NCBI GenBank assembly: GCA_017303635.1
Contig: JAFLCG010000001.1
Location: 558,001 to 622,000 of the forward strand
Direction of reading: 5' to 3'
Length of the DNA: 64,000 bases
DNA from: Anaerolineae bacterium
Lineage (GTDB): Bacteria > Chloroflexota > Anaerolineae > Aggregatilineales > Phototrophicaceae
Positions within the stretch are counted from its first letter, which is position 1. Every line of letters starts with the position of its first letter. A model generated the notes under the pieces. It was not told the DNA's origin. It did no database searches and worked only from the letters and a program-made list of their open reading frames with translations. Below are positions 50,822-59,635 of the stretch, in pieces. The translations under genes were made by a program, and so were the position numbers.

Positions 50822-51184
50822 ATGCCAAGACTTATCCGCCGCAGCGTCAGCATGACGCCGGACATGCGCGACCGGCTGGCACTGCTCGCCAGCCGCCAGA
50901 AGCGCGACATCAGCGAAGCTGACCTCATCCGCGAAGCGATCCGTCGCTACCTGGACGAGCAGGAAGACCTATCCGGCAGCCGCCGCTACTTTCAGAAAAC
51001 CTTCAAGGATCGCATTGACCAGCTCGAAAGCGCGCTCTCGTTTCACCTTAATATCCTGGTCTATCTGCTGGCGGCGCTGCATCCGCAGGACGGCTCAGAG
51101 CGTATCGCCGAAGCCATCATCGCCGCTCGGCGCGACGGCGACACGCTGCTCAAACAGATTCAAGCCGTGCGGGAGCTGAAATGA
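50822..51184 (+). CDS. Ribbon-helix-helix relaxosome accessory protein (MobC-like)
   Basis: A 120-residue protein. The N-terminus is a CopG/MetJ-type ribbon-helix-helix (RRSVSMTPDMRDRLALLASR, then DISEADLIREAIRRYLDEQE), followed by helices that could dimerise. Its stop overlaps the relaxase start (ATGA), the usual arrangement for an accessory protein that binds oriT and helps the relaxase. A role as a simple repressor is the alternative. Confidence 0.75.
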   Translation: MPRLIRRSVSMTPDMRDRLALLASRQKRDISEADLIREAIRRYLDEQEDLSGSRRYFQKTFKDRIDQLESALSFHLNILVYLLAALHPQDGSERIAEAIIAARRDGDTLLKQIQAVRELK

Positions 51185-51840
51185 GCAAGGCGATTATCGT
51201 CTGCGACTTCGCCTACAAAGGTAGCGTCCGACGCGGCTACGGAACAGGCAAGTCCGGGCTGCGCAAGATTTTGCAATATCTTCAGTACCGCGACACGCGC
51301 AACAACACGCTGGCGAAGGACCGCAAATTCGAGCGTTGGCAGGATCGGGGAATGGGCGTGCATTACCGCGAAATCCTCCAGCGTTGCGAAGACCTCAAGA
51401 GCAAGCACGTCCTCGCCTGGACGTGGGTCGTCTCACCCGACCCAGAGCTAATGGCGCTCGTCCCGCCCAAAGACCGGCGGGCGCTGCTGATCGACCTGAC
51501 CGAGCGCGTGGTCGAGGACTACTACGCCGAACGCGGTTTCGACATCCCGGAATACTCATTTGTCCTGCATACCGCCAAGACCGAACCGGATGCAGACGGA
51601 CAGGTCTTCGATCACATGCACGCGCATGTTGTCCTACCGGGGACTGCGCCGAGCGTGGCGGAACGCCTGCCTGTCTACAACAACAAAGAGCGCGGACATG
51701 ATGTGCTCTTCCGGGACGTAGCGACGAAGAACTTCGAGATCGCGCTGGATCGCACGCTTGGCCCCGAATGGCGCAAGCTGCGCGAAGTACCCGAAGTTGT
51801 ACGCGACGACGGCATTGACCTCGACAAATGGTTTTCATAA
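51181..51840 (+). CDS. Small HUH relaxase
   Basis: A 219-residue mobilization nuclease that would nick one strand at oriT and stay covalently bound. The metal-binding HUH motif is HMHAHVV (His145, His147, His149), inside VFDHMHAHVVLPGT, and a preceding strand LAWTWVVSPDPELM fits motif II. The catalytic Tyr is probably Tyr33 or Tyr36 in LRKILQYLQYRDT. It lacks a helicase or primase domain and is much shorter than most relaxases. It is coupled to the RHH gene and followed by a coupling-protein gene, which supports conjugative transfer. Confidence 0.75.
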   Translation: MSKAIIVCDFAYKGSVRRGYGTGKSGLRKILQYLQYRDTRNNTLAKDRKFERWQDRGMGVHYREILQRCEDLKSKHVLAWTWVVSPDPELMALVPPKDRRALLIDLTERVVEDYYAERGFDIPEYSFVLHTAKTEPDADGQVFDHMHAHVVLPGTAPSVAERLPVYNNKERGHDVLFRDVATKNFEIALDRTLGPEWRKLREVPEVVRDDGIDLDKWFS

Positions 51841-51850
51841 AGGAAGCACC

Positions 51851-52027
51851 GTGAACCGACAAACACTCTTGGGCACATTTGGATTGCTGACGCTCATTCT
51901 GGCTGGAGCAGCCATCGCCCGCCTTGCCGGGCTGCCGCTCGATGCAGCGCTCTATCTGAGCGCGTTGTGCATCGTCATATTCGGATACCTAAGCTATCAG
52001 CGCGCACTGCGTCGGACAGAGGAGTAG
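51851..52027 (+). CDS. Small membrane protein before the coupling protein
   Basis: A 58-residue protein with two hydrophobic helices (GLLTLILAGAAIARLAGL and LYLSALCIVIFGYL) and a basic end. GTG at 51851 follows AGGAAGCACC. It sits 3 bases ahead of the coupling protein gene, so it is likely to belong to the transfer machinery; its function is unknown. Confidence 0.6.
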   Translation: MNRQTLLGTFGLLTLILAGAAIARLAGLPLDAALYLSALCIVIFGYLSYQRALRRTEE

Positions 52028-52030
52028 GAT

Positions 52031-54058
52031 ATGCTGTACTGGCTTTTCACGGATGGACGCGAGTTCCTCGCCAACCTGCTGCTGCCGCTGCTGTGCTTGT
52101 CTCTGCTGCTTCCCCTACTGGTGGGTGCTGCTTTTGGCGCAGGCATTCAGCGTAGCGAGGGCAGTGACCGTCGCAGTTGGCAGCGTTTCGCCCTAATCGT
52201 CACCTATGCCATTGTCCTACTCGGAGTCACCGTGCTCTACCTGACACTGCTGGGCGACATGGCGGTCCAGCCCGCCCGCGGACATCAGACCACCAGCACG
52301 GTGATCCAGTTCATCGTTGGCGCGCCACGCAACATCAACACGTTGCGACTGTTTCTGTTCGGAATCATGCTGGCATTCGTATGGCTGGTGGTCGGCATCG
52401 GGCTGCACAGCGGGATCCGAAATGGTGGCTGGCTGCGCGAGCGCATCGACCGCCTGCGGGTGCCGCAGGTCAGGCGCGGTGCGCTCGGCTCATCTCACTT
52501 CTGCACCATGCGCGAGTACAAACGCTTTCGCCGCGATGACTCCGAAGGTCTGACCCTGCTCGGCGCATTCTGGGGCGACGAGAAACGACGACTGGATCTC
52601 GGCTACGGCAAGTTCTCGTTGAGCGGCGAAGACATCGCGCGCGGCATCCTGACGCTGGGTGGTCCAGGCAGCGGGAAGACGCAGGGCATCATCCTGCCCG
52701 CCATCGCCGACCGGATGCTGGCTGGACACTCGCTGGTGGTGGCGGACCCGCAGGGCGAAATCACCGCTCATGTGCTCAAGTATGCGGCTGTCACGCGACA
52801 TCTGGTTGTCGTACATGACCCGACCAGCACTGCCGGACCGCGTTACAACCTGGCGGAAGGCATCCAGAACGTGTCCGACGCACGGGCAATAGCTGATGTG
52901 CTGGTGCCGTCCGCGCAGGGCGATAATCGCTTCTGGACGGACAGCGCCGCCGCGCTGCTGGCTGCCTGTCTGATCCGATTCGACAACCTGGGCGACATCT
53001 ACAACGCTATGAACGATCTGAAGGAACTGGCAAAGAAGCTGGCATCGAAAAAAGATGATGCCGCGCTGCTCGCCAACTCTTTCATCGCCTCGGTCGGGTC
53101 AGATGGCAAGGTGGCGTCCAACGTCGTGGCGACGCTGGCGACCGCGCTGACGGGTTGGGCTTCGACCGATGTACGCGCCAACACCAGTGCGTCCGACTTT
53201 GACGCTGAACTGATTGTCACACAGCCGACGGTCGTCGTGTTGACCTGTCCAGGCAGGATGCGAGCGGTCTATGCGTCTTACTTGGGCGCGACACTGCGGA
53301 AGCTCATGCTCGACCTAGACACCATCGGCGAGCGCAACAAAGGTCCGCTGCCTGTCCCCGTCGGTGTCATCCTCGACGAATTCCCGACGCTCGGCAAGCT
53401 GGACAGCCTGGTTGCAGATGTCAACCTCGTGCGTAAGCGACGAATCAGTATCATGATCGGTGCTCAGACGAAGGGGCAGTTCCACATGATTTACGGGTCA
53501 GAAGGCACGCAGGCGCTGTTCACAGGTCTGGCGACACAGGTGATTTACGGCGGCTGCGACGCGGACACCGCCGAGTTCTACAGCAAGGCGAGCGGCACGG
53601 CGACCACCGATGCCAACCAGGATGACCCGAACAGCCACCTGCGCCAGCGCCCGCTGCTGACCGTTGATGAGGTAATCACGCCGCAGGTGGGCAACTGCAC
53701 GATCTTCGCCCGTTATGTCGAAGCAGGATTTGCAACGCAGGTTGTCCTGAATGCCCGCCTGACTCGTTTCTACGAGCGGATTGACTGGCAGCGCCGCTTG
53801 TCCGCGGCTCAATCCGCGCAGCCGTTGCTGCTGGAACGCGGGCTGTCAATGGCTCTGCGCAGTCCTACTCAGGAAATATTGGAAGTGGCAACATCAGCCG
53901 AACCCAAGCCGACGCTCGACCGGGCGGCTGCGGCAGTCATGGCGCGTATCGCCGAAGATGCTGCCCAGCAGTCCGGTGGGAAAGTTCAGTTTGCCAGCTT
54001 CGATTCCATGCGCAGTAAGAGCGCGGCAGCACCCATCGTACCCGAGGTGACGCCATGA
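52031..54058 (+). CDS. VirD4/TraG-type coupling protein
   Basis: A 675-residue ATPase that links the relaxosome to the secretion channel. N-terminal membrane helices (about 12-37, 55-78, 113-135) precede the ATPase domain. Walker A is GGPGSGKT (210-217) and Walker B is VILDEFPTLGKLDSL (Asp449), followed by ISIMIGAQTKGQFHMIYG with the sensor Gln, as in VirD4. The middle segment has TDSAAALLAACLIRFD, another VirD4 hallmark. GGAGTAGGAT precedes the ATG. The stop overlaps the HU-like gene by ATGA. Its presence makes the element likely to be conjugative, not only mobilizable. Confidence 0.9.
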   Translation: MLYWLFTDGREFLANLLLPLLCLSLLLPLLVGAAFGAGIQRSEGSDRRSWQRFALIVTYAIVLLGVTVLYLTLLGDMAVQPARGHQTTSTVIQFIVGAPRNINTLRLFLFGIMLAFVWLVVGIGLHSGIRNGGWLRERIDRLRVPQVRRGALGSSHFCTMREYKRFRRDDSEGLTLLGAFWGDEKRRLDLGYGKFSLSGEDIARGILTLGGPGSGKTQGIILPAIADRMLAGHSLVVADPQGEITAHVLKYAAVTRHLVVVHDPTSTAGPRYNLAEGIQNVSDARAIADVLVPSAQGDNRFWTDSAAALLAACLIRFDNLGDIYNAMNDLKELAKKLASKKDDAALLANSFIASVGSDGKVASNVVATLATALTGWASTDVRANTSASDFDAELIVTQPTVVVLTCPGRMRAVYASYLGATLRKLMLDLDTIGERNKGPLPVPVGVILDEFPTLGKLDSLVADVNLVRKRRISIMIGAQTKGQFHMIYGSEGTQALFTGLATQVIYGGCDADTAEFYSKASGTATTDANQDDPNSHLRQRPLLTVDEVITPQVGNCTIFARYVEAGFATQVVLNARLTRFYERIDWQRRLSAAQSAQPLLLERGLSMALRSPTQEILEVATSAEPKPTLDRAAAAVMARIAEDAAQQSGGKVQFASFDSMRSKSAAAPIVPEVTP

Positions 54059-54381
54059 CGTTAACGAAGAACAAGATGGTAAGCGAAGTCGGAAGTCGCA
54101 CCCGCCTCAAGAACCGAGACGTGCAGTTAATGCTGGAGACGCTGGTTGAGGTGTGGAGGGAGGAACTGGTCAGCGGCGGGCGAATCGAACTGGAAGGGTT
54201 GTTTGTAATCGAGAGCCAGACCGTTGACCGCGGCGAACGCAGCGGATGGTTGCTGAGATCAGGCAGCGCGCCGCGCCACATCCGGCGTGTGGTGGTGCGC
54301 GTCAGTCGCAGCTTGAGGCGGCGGCTATCAATTACGCACGACGAATCCAATACGCGTCCTTTTCAGGATCACGACGCATGA
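54055..54381 (+). CDS. HU/IHF-like DNA-binding protein
   Basis: A 108-residue protein with an HU-type helical start (LTKNKMVSEVGSRTRLKNRD, then LMLETLVEVWREELVSGGRI) and the strand ELEGLFVIESQTV. The DNA-binding arm is short and basic (RRVVVRVSRSLRRR). HU-like proteins bend DNA and often assist oriT or replication complexes. The last 50 bases overlap the convergent zinc-ribbon gene. Confidence 0.75.
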   Translation: MTLTKNKMVSEVGSRTRLKNRDVQLMLETLVEVWREELVSGGRIELEGLFVIESQTVDRGERSGWLLRSGSAPRHIRRVVVRVSRSLRRRLSITHDESNTRPFQDHDA

Positions 54382-54901
54382 CAAATTCAGGCATGTCGGC
54401 AAGAAACTTGAGGATGCTCTTATACCGCTTACCCGGCTGCCCGAGATGCTTGGGCGTCAGCTTGTAGAACCGTTCACAGAGGTGCTGTGCCAGGCGGCTG
54501 ACGTTCACCCATTCTTCCTTCTGCACCTCTAGGAAGCTGCGTGCCGCCTGTAACACATCGTCCGTGGTGTAGTCGCGGACGGCAGCAGCGGCGATTAGCC
54601 CGTTGCACTTGGTGTTCACCGAGCGGCTGCGCTTGTTCTTGGGCTTGGGCTTTGGCACAGCGAGCAGTTCGTTCGCCGCACCAAACTCCCGGATAATCTG
54701 TACTCGTAGTGCTTCTTGTCGCTCAGGCGTGAGCAGCGCGGCATACGAATACTCCCAGTCACGCGCGCGAATCAGGTCGCGTTCCAGCTTCGCCGCGCAT
54801 TCTTGACAAAGCCCCCGTTCATTCAAGGGAAGGGGTAAATCGCAGGCAGCGCACAGCCAACTCTGGCGCTCGTCCTGATCCTTTCGTTTGAATGCTTTCA
54901 T
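54332..54901 (-). CDS. Zinc-ribbon protein with helical C-terminus, unknown
   Basis: A 189-residue protein. The N-terminal zinc ribbon has Cys17, Cys20, Cys32 and Cys35 (WLCAACDLPL ... GLCQECAAK). A Lys/Pro-rich linker follows near 100-113. The C-terminal part (VRDYTTDDVLQAARSFLEVQ onward) looks like a winged-helix, with WVNVSRLAQHLCERFYKLT. A DNA-binding regulator of the transfer genes is possible. The ATG follows AAAGGTAGCGCGAT. Its end overlaps the HU-like gene on the other strand by 50 bases. Confidence 0.65.
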   Translation of the reverse strand: MKAFKRKDQDERQSWLCAACDLPLPLNERGLCQECAAKLERDLIRARDWEYSYAALLTPERQEALRVQIIREFGAANELLAVPKPKPKNKRSRSVNTKCNGLIAAAAVRDYTTDDVLQAARSFLEVQKEEWVNVSRLAQHLCERFYKLTPKHLGQPGKRYKSILKFLADMPEFVMRRDPEKDAYWIRRA

Positions 54902-54961
54902 ATCGCGCTACCTTTGTACACAGCAATTTCATCTTAACAGGTTTTTGATGGTAGAAATACG

Positions 54962-54988
54962 AACAGCCCGGCAGGTTGCCGGACTGTT
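54962..54988 (-). terminator. Hairpin terminator after the acidic protein gene
   Basis: Stem AACAGCCCGGC/GCCGGACTGTT (one mismatch) with loop AGGTT lies 3 bases beyond the stop of the minus-strand gene that ends at 54992. On the minus strand it is followed by CGTATTTCT. Confidence 0.6.
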
Positions 54989-54991
54989 GGT

Positions 54992-56536
54992 CTAAAGGTC
55001 AAATTCTGGTTGCGGCGGACTCTCGTCTGATGGCACGTCCGTCGGGTCGCGCGGATGCCACTCGCCTGCGTCGCGCACGACCGTTGTGTCGCCGCTCATG
55101 AAGTCCACGATCCCCTGGTAATCCAGGTCTTCCCAAGCGGCAGGTAGCCCTTCCAATTTCGCCACTTCCTCCGCCAGTTCGGGCGGGTCGAGCAAGCCGG
55201 GGCGGACATAACCCTCGAACTCCTTGGCAAACTTGTCCGCCTGCGCCGCCGTCTCGAAACGCGCCATCTCCAGTGTTTTGGCGTGCGTCGGATAGTCGGC
55301 GTCGCTGAAGTCATCGTCCGCCAAATCATCCCGTTGCAGTTCAGGATAGTAAGTCAGATACAGCGCGTGACCGAGCGGCGCGCCTTCGGGCGTCTCGACA
55401 GGACGGTCGTAGACATGCCACAGACGGTCGAACGGTGTCTGGGGCAGTTCATCGACCGGCTTCTCCGCTTCACGGGCGATCAGCTCGTCCCAACTGCCCG
55501 GTTCGGGTGTCTGGGAGTGGTCACCGTCGGTGTTCCAGAATGGGTTTCTTTCATCCGCTAACTCCTGCGCCAGCGTCTCGAAGCGATCTGGCGGACCCTG
55601 GCGGAATAGCCTTTTGTCTGCCCGGTTGCCATCCAGCCAACCCGCCTGCATCGCTGCTAGCTCTGCCTGGTGCATCATACCGTCCAAACCGCGCTCGTCA
55701 TGGGTCTCCAGCAGCCCCAGGCGGTTAGCCTCTGCCTTTTCGCGCGCGGCTTCGTCGTCGCTGTCGAAAGTCTCCAGCGTCAGCCCATCGATTCCCAGAT
55801 AGCCGCCAGGCAGCTTCCAGTACTTCTCGACCGCCAGCTCATCCGTCCAGGGATCAACTGCCTGGACGACGACGGCATAATTGACCGTGTCGTCCAGTGG
55901 CTGCAAAAGCTCCCGCTCCGGTCGGTCGAAGGTCGCCTCGAACCACGCCGCGCCGTCGAGCGTCGCATTCGCCTCGCGCTCGGCATCGGCTCGCGCCATC
56001 CAACCCGCAATCGGATCGGTGATGGATTCAAGCGGCTCGGTGTCCATCTCCGCCACATCTGGCAGGTTCTGCTCCCGCTGGCGGCTGGTCGTGAACGGGT
56101 CGGGCGGCGCATCGTTCTGGAAGAAGACGCGCGGATCGTCACGGAGCGGATCGAGATAGCGGTTGGCGGTTGCCATGTCCTCCGCCAGCCCCATCGCTGC
56201 TTCCAGGCCCGCCTCTTTTTGCAGCGTCTCCAGTTCCGCCTCCAGGTCGTCCGCGTCGGCAAAGTCGTCGAACTCGGCGATGGTGAAGGTGTCGAAACGG
56301 CGTTCCTCACCCGCCGTCCAGGTCTTGACCGCTTCCAGCGAGGGCGCGTTGTTGGGTCCGATGCCGTAGCCAAAGTAGTATTCGGCACCCGTCGGTTCTG
56401 GCGCTTCTTCCACGAGGGCTTCATGGAACGGTTTGGCGAATGGCGACCAGTAGTCCGGGTCGTTCGCCACCGCGTCGAGATGCTCCATCAGCATTTGAGA
56501 ACGTTCCCGACTGGTAAGAGGTTTAGGCAGCGTCAT
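54992..56536 (-). CDS. Large acidic element-encoded protein, unknown
   Basis: A 514-residue, strongly acidic protein (runs of Asp and Glu throughout) without signal peptide or membrane helix. I do not recognise a family. At least three stretches share a plan of two strands, a Phe-x-(S/T/D)-Asp-rich turn and a helix. Examples are LPGGYLGIDGLTLETFDSDD, TAGEERRFDTFTIAEFDDFA and KTLEMARFETAAQADKFAKE. AGGAGGCGCAG precedes the ATG, and it overlaps the small RHH-like gene by 14 bases. A DNA-mimic or anti-restriction role is conceivable because of the charge, but nothing specific supports it. Confidence 0.65.
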   Translation of the reverse strand: MTLPKPLTSRERSQMLMEHLDAVANDPDYWSPFAKPFHEALVEEAPEPTGAEYYFGYGIGPNNAPSLEAVKTWTAGEERRFDTFTIAEFDDFADADDLEAELETLQKEAGLEAAMGLAEDMATANRYLDPLRDDPRVFFQNDAPPDPFTTSRQREQNLPDVAEMDTEPLESITDPIAGWMARADAEREANATLDGAAWFEATFDRPERELLQPLDDTVNYAVVVQAVDPWTDELAVEKYWKLPGGYLGIDGLTLETFDSDDEAAREKAEANRLGLLETHDERGLDGMMHQAELAAMQAGWLDGNRADKRLFRQGPPDRFETLAQELADERNPFWNTDGDHSQTPEPGSWDELIAREAEKPVDELPQTPFDRLWHVYDRPVETPEGAPLGHALYLTYYPELQRDDLADDDFSDADYPTHAKTLEMARFETAAQADKFAKEFEGYVRPGLLDPPELAEEVAKLEGLPAAWEDLDYQGIVDFMSGDTTVVRDAGEWHPRDPTDVPSDESPPQPEFDL

Positions 56537-56744
56537 CTGCGCCTCCTGTCTTCACCTGAAACACGCCCTGCGCGCCGATGGGCGAGAAGACCCCGCTCGT
56601 CACCGGCGTCTGCACCGCCTGCGCAACCCGCAGCGCCCGACGTAACGCATCGGGGCGCTTCAGCCCAAACTGCTGGCACAGGGCATCCAGGATGGCGTAG
56701 TCCTCCGGTGTGAAGCGGATGGTGTAGCTTTTGCCTTCGCTCAC
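56523..56744 (-). CDS. Small RHH-like protein
   Basis: A 73-residue protein starting at GTG 56744 behind GGAGGTGGAACT. The N-terminal YTIRFTPEDYAILDALCQQF and GLKRPDALRRALRVAQAV fit a ribbon-helix-helix DNA-binding fold; the tail is unstructured. It overlaps the genes on both sides by a few bases, so it is part of the minus-strand backbone operon. Likely a local repressor or accessory DNA-binding protein. Confidence 0.65.
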   Translation of the reverse strand: MSEGKSYTIRFTPEDYAILDALCQQFGLKRPDALRRALRVAQAVQTPVTSGVFSPIGAQGVFQVKTGGADDAA

Positions 56745-57892
56745 AGTTCCACCTCCCATTCGGCTTGAGCATAGTCGGCGATGGTGCGCGTCGCCTCCGG
56801 CGCGAGCGGCACGCCGCGGTCCGCTGCCCACAGTTCGCGTTGGTCGGTCGCCAACGCCATGCCCTCCGCTGCATCAAAGCAGCGGTCGATGCCGCCCTTC
56901 TCGGCGACCCCGATCAGATACTCAGCCGCGCTGTGCGCCTTGTCCCAATCACCCGGCACACAGGGCGCGAGCTGCGCCTGGAGTTCGCCATCCTCGCCAC
57001 GTCCGAGCGAGAGGATGCTGGTGACGCAGTGTTCCTGGTCTGCCTGGTCGGGCTGGAAGACGCCGATCCAGTAGGCCGTCCCGGTTTCCGGGTCGTAGAA
57101 CGGTGGCGGGTCTTTCGCCGGGTCGAAGTCTGGCGCTTCGATGCCGATGGCGCTGAGTGCCTTGAACGCCGAGGGATCGTCGATGGCAGGCGCGGCGGTC
57201 TCGATCTCCTGCACCACGCCGCCCAGCCGCAGCGCCTCTTCCAGCAGCGGATCAAACGCCTCTGGTGGCACCTCATCACGCGCCTCAGCAGGATCCAGTT
57301 CCGCCGCACGGATTTGCTCGTAAGCCTCGTATTCGTTCGCCCACGCGCCACCCCAGGCGGGGGTCTGTCCCTGGATTTGTGCCGCCGCCCGTTCAGCGAA
57401 GGCAGGGACTTCGTGGCTGCTAATGCCCTCATCGTGCATCTGCTCGCGCAGGTCGTGGTAGTAGGCAGCGGCGACATCGGCATCGCCAAACGAGGCAATC
57501 GGCAGATAGCTGCCGCCCAGATCGCCCGTGTTCAGGTTGGCGTAGACATCCATACAGCCGATCTCGTACTGCGTCATGTCATCCGCCACACGCTCCACAC
57601 CAATGAGGCGTGCATCCTGCCATGCCCAGCCTTCATCGGCTGGTTCGGGCATCTCCATGCCCTGCAAGCCATCCTGACCCGGCGGCGGCACATCGAACTG
57701 CGGCGTGGCGTCCGTCGGCACAAAGCGGTCATCGACCGGCAGCCAGGGATCGTCGTCCGGCGTGTAGTCCAGGTCGGGCGGCGGCGAGCTGTTGAACCAG
57801 TCGTCGCCATACGGATCGTCGGGCATGAAGAAGGCTTCGGCGGTATCCAGAGCAAACGCGCCGTCATCGATATAGGGCTGATAATCGACCAT
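56741..57892 (-). CDS. Second acidic element-encoded protein, unknown
   Basis: A 383-residue, highly acidic protein (Asp, Glu, Pro and Trp rich; the first 90 residues look disordered). No family is recognised. Two internal stretches resemble the module of the acidic protein at 54992. Examples are YLPIASFGDADVAAAYYHDL and LAPCVPGDWDKAHSAAEYLI. GGAGGGCTAACCG precedes the ATG, 3 bases from the topoisomerase stop; its own stop overlaps the RHH-like start. The pair of acidic proteins brackets that small gene. Confidence 0.6.
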   Translation of the reverse strand: MVDYQPYIDDGAFALDTAEAFFMPDDPYGDDWFNSSPPPDLDYTPDDDPWLPVDDRFVPTDATPQFDVPPPGQDGLQGMEMPEPADEGWAWQDARLIGVERVADDMTQYEIGCMDVYANLNTGDLGGSYLPIASFGDADVAAAYYHDLREQMHDEGISSHEVPAFAERAAAQIQGQTPAWGGAWANEYEAYEQIRAAELDPAEARDEVPPEAFDPLLEEALRLGGVVQEIETAAPAIDDPSAFKALSAIGIEAPDFDPAKDPPPFYDPETGTAYWIGVFQPDQADQEHCVTSILSLGRGEDGELQAQLAPCVPGDWDKAHSAAEYLIGVAEKGGIDRCFDAAEGMALATDQRELWAADRGVPLAPEATRTIADYAQAEWEVEL

Positions 57893-57895
57893 CGG

Positions 57896-59635
57896 TTAGC
57901 CCTCCACCGGATGCAGCAGCAGCGGACGAGGTGTCGGTGCAGGTGCAGGCGGCAGGGCTGCTGCCGCTGCCCCCTTAAGCTGCGGCTGGAACGCCGACCA
58001 GAATTCGCGCAGCACCACCAGGCGCGTGCGCTCCCCCGACGCAACCGCGTCTAATTGCGCCTCCAGCCGGGCGGTGTAATCGACCGCCAGCACATCGTTG
58101 AAATGCTGGGTCAGGAAATCACACAGGCGCAGTCCGTCATCAGTCGGGACGAGTCGCTTCTGTTGCAGACGCACATAGCCGCGTTCCTTGACCGTCTTGA
58201 CCATGCTGGCATAGGTCGAAGGACGACCCACACCATTGCGTTCCAATGCTGAAATCAGAGCGGCTTCGGTGTAGCGGGCAGGTGCGCGCGTTTCGTGTTC
58301 CGCGATCTTCGGTGCGACCAGGGTGAGCGTCTGTCCCTCACGCAGCTCTGGTAGTGGCGAGTCAGACAACTTATCTTCGTCTTCGTCGCTCGGTTCTTCG
58401 TAGACCTTGAGGAAGCCGTCGAACTGGAGCGTTCGCCCCTGGGCGCGGAACTCCAGCGGGTACGGTTGCTCAACCTGCTTGCCGCCATAGATTTGCGCGC
58501 CAGTCACGCTGTAGACGGCGGTTGACATCTGCGAGGCAATAAAGCGCTGCCAGATCAGCCCGTACAACGCCGCGCCGTCGCCATCCGCAGCGTTGGGTAG
58601 GCGATGAACATCCGTTGGACGGATGGCCTCGTGGGCTTCCTGCGCGTTGGCGGTCTTCGCGGTGTAGCTGGGTGCTTCGGGCGGCAGATAGCTTGTGCCA
58701 TATGCCTGCTCGATGTAAGCACGAGCAGCAGCCTGGGCTTCCGGCGCGACCGCGACCCCATCGGTGCGGTGGTAGGTGATCCAGCCCGCTTCATAGAGCG
58801 TCTGCGCCAGGGTCATCGTCCGTTCCGGCGACAGCCCCAGCCCTTTTGCTGCCGCCTGTTGAAGCGCAGCGGTGGTGAAGGGTGGCAGCGGCGGACGCAG
58901 GCGCGTGGTCTTGCCAGCGCGCCCAACCCAGAGTTGCGCACCGCCCAGCAGCGCCGCCAGTTTGTCCAGCGGCTCGCGGGTGGAGAAGCTCGGCTCTGCG
59001 CCCTTGACCTGGTGCAGCTTTGCGGTGAAGGGAACGCCGTCCGCCGTCAGATCCAGCCCCAGCGTCCAATAGGTGTGAGGGGTGAAGGTGGCGATCTCGC
59101 GTTCGCGTTCGACCACCAGCCGCAGGCAGACGCTCTGCACCCGCCCGGCGGAGAATCGTCCTGCGAGCGCCTTCGCCGCCAGCGGCGAGGCGAGATAGCC
59201 TACCAGCCGATCCACGATGCGCCGTGCGGTCTGCGCCTCGACCAGATTCAGGTCGAGCGGGCGCGGATGGGCGATGGCATCGCGCACTGCGGTTTTGGTG
59301 ATGGCATGGAAAGCAGCGCGATAGACCGGCTTGTTCTTGCCCACCTGCGCCAGTTTAAGCAGATGCCAGGCGATGGCTTCACCCTCACGATCCGGGTCAG
59401 TAGCGACATAGATCGCCTCCGCCTCGCGGATGGCTTTCAGCAGCCGCTTGACCAGATTGCCCTTTCCAGGCAGGATGGTGTAGGTCGGGCGGAAGTCGGC
59501 ATCCACATCCACGCCGAGCGCATCATCCGGCAGGTCCGTCACATGCCCCCGACAAGCCTCGACACGCCAGCCCTCACCCAGATAACCCGCGATCTGCTTG
59601 GCCTTCGCGGGCGACTCAACAATCACGAGTTTCAC
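57896..59635 (-). CDS. topA: DNA topoisomerase I (type IA), element copy
   Basis: A 579-residue type IA topoisomerase that relaxes negative supercoils. The TOPRIM domain is intact (KLVIVESPAKAKQIAGYLGE, ATDPDREGEAIAWHLLKL). The catalytic Tyr is Tyr288 in WITYHRTDG, where chromosomal enzymes usually read YMRTDS. QTARRIVDRLVGYLASPL and RFSAGRVQSVCLRLV are standard. It lacks the C-terminal zinc fingers and ends soon after the core, as many plasmid copies do. The start is GTG at 59635. In conjugative elements such enzymes assist replication or transfer. Confidence 0.93.
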   Translation of the reverse strand: MKLVIVESPAKAKQIAGYLGEGWRVEACRGHVTDLPDDALGVDVDADFRPTYTILPGKGNLVKRLLKAIREAEAIYVATDPDREGEAIAWHLLKLAQVGKNKPVYRAAFHAITKTAVRDAIAHPRPLDLNLVEAQTARRIVDRLVGYLASPLAAKALAGRFSAGRVQSVCLRLVVEREREIATFTPHTYWTLGLDLTADGVPFTAKLHQVKGAEPSFSTREPLDKLAALLGGAQLWVGRAGKTTRLRPPLPPFTTAALQQAAAKGLGLSPERTMTLAQTLYEAGWITYHRTDGVAVAPEAQAAARAYIEQAYGTSYLPPEAPSYTAKTANAQEAHEAIRPTDVHRLPNAADGDGAALYGLIWQRFIASQMSTAVYSVTGAQIYGGKQVEQPYPLEFRAQGRTLQFDGFLKVYEEPSDEDEDKLSDSPLPELREGQTLTLVAPKIAEHETRAPARYTEAALISALERNGVGRPSTYASMVKTVKERGYVRLQQKRLVPTDDGLRLCDFLTQHFNDVLAVDYTARLEAQLDAVASGERTRLVVLREFWSAFQPQLKGAAAAALPPAPAPTPRPLLLHPVEG

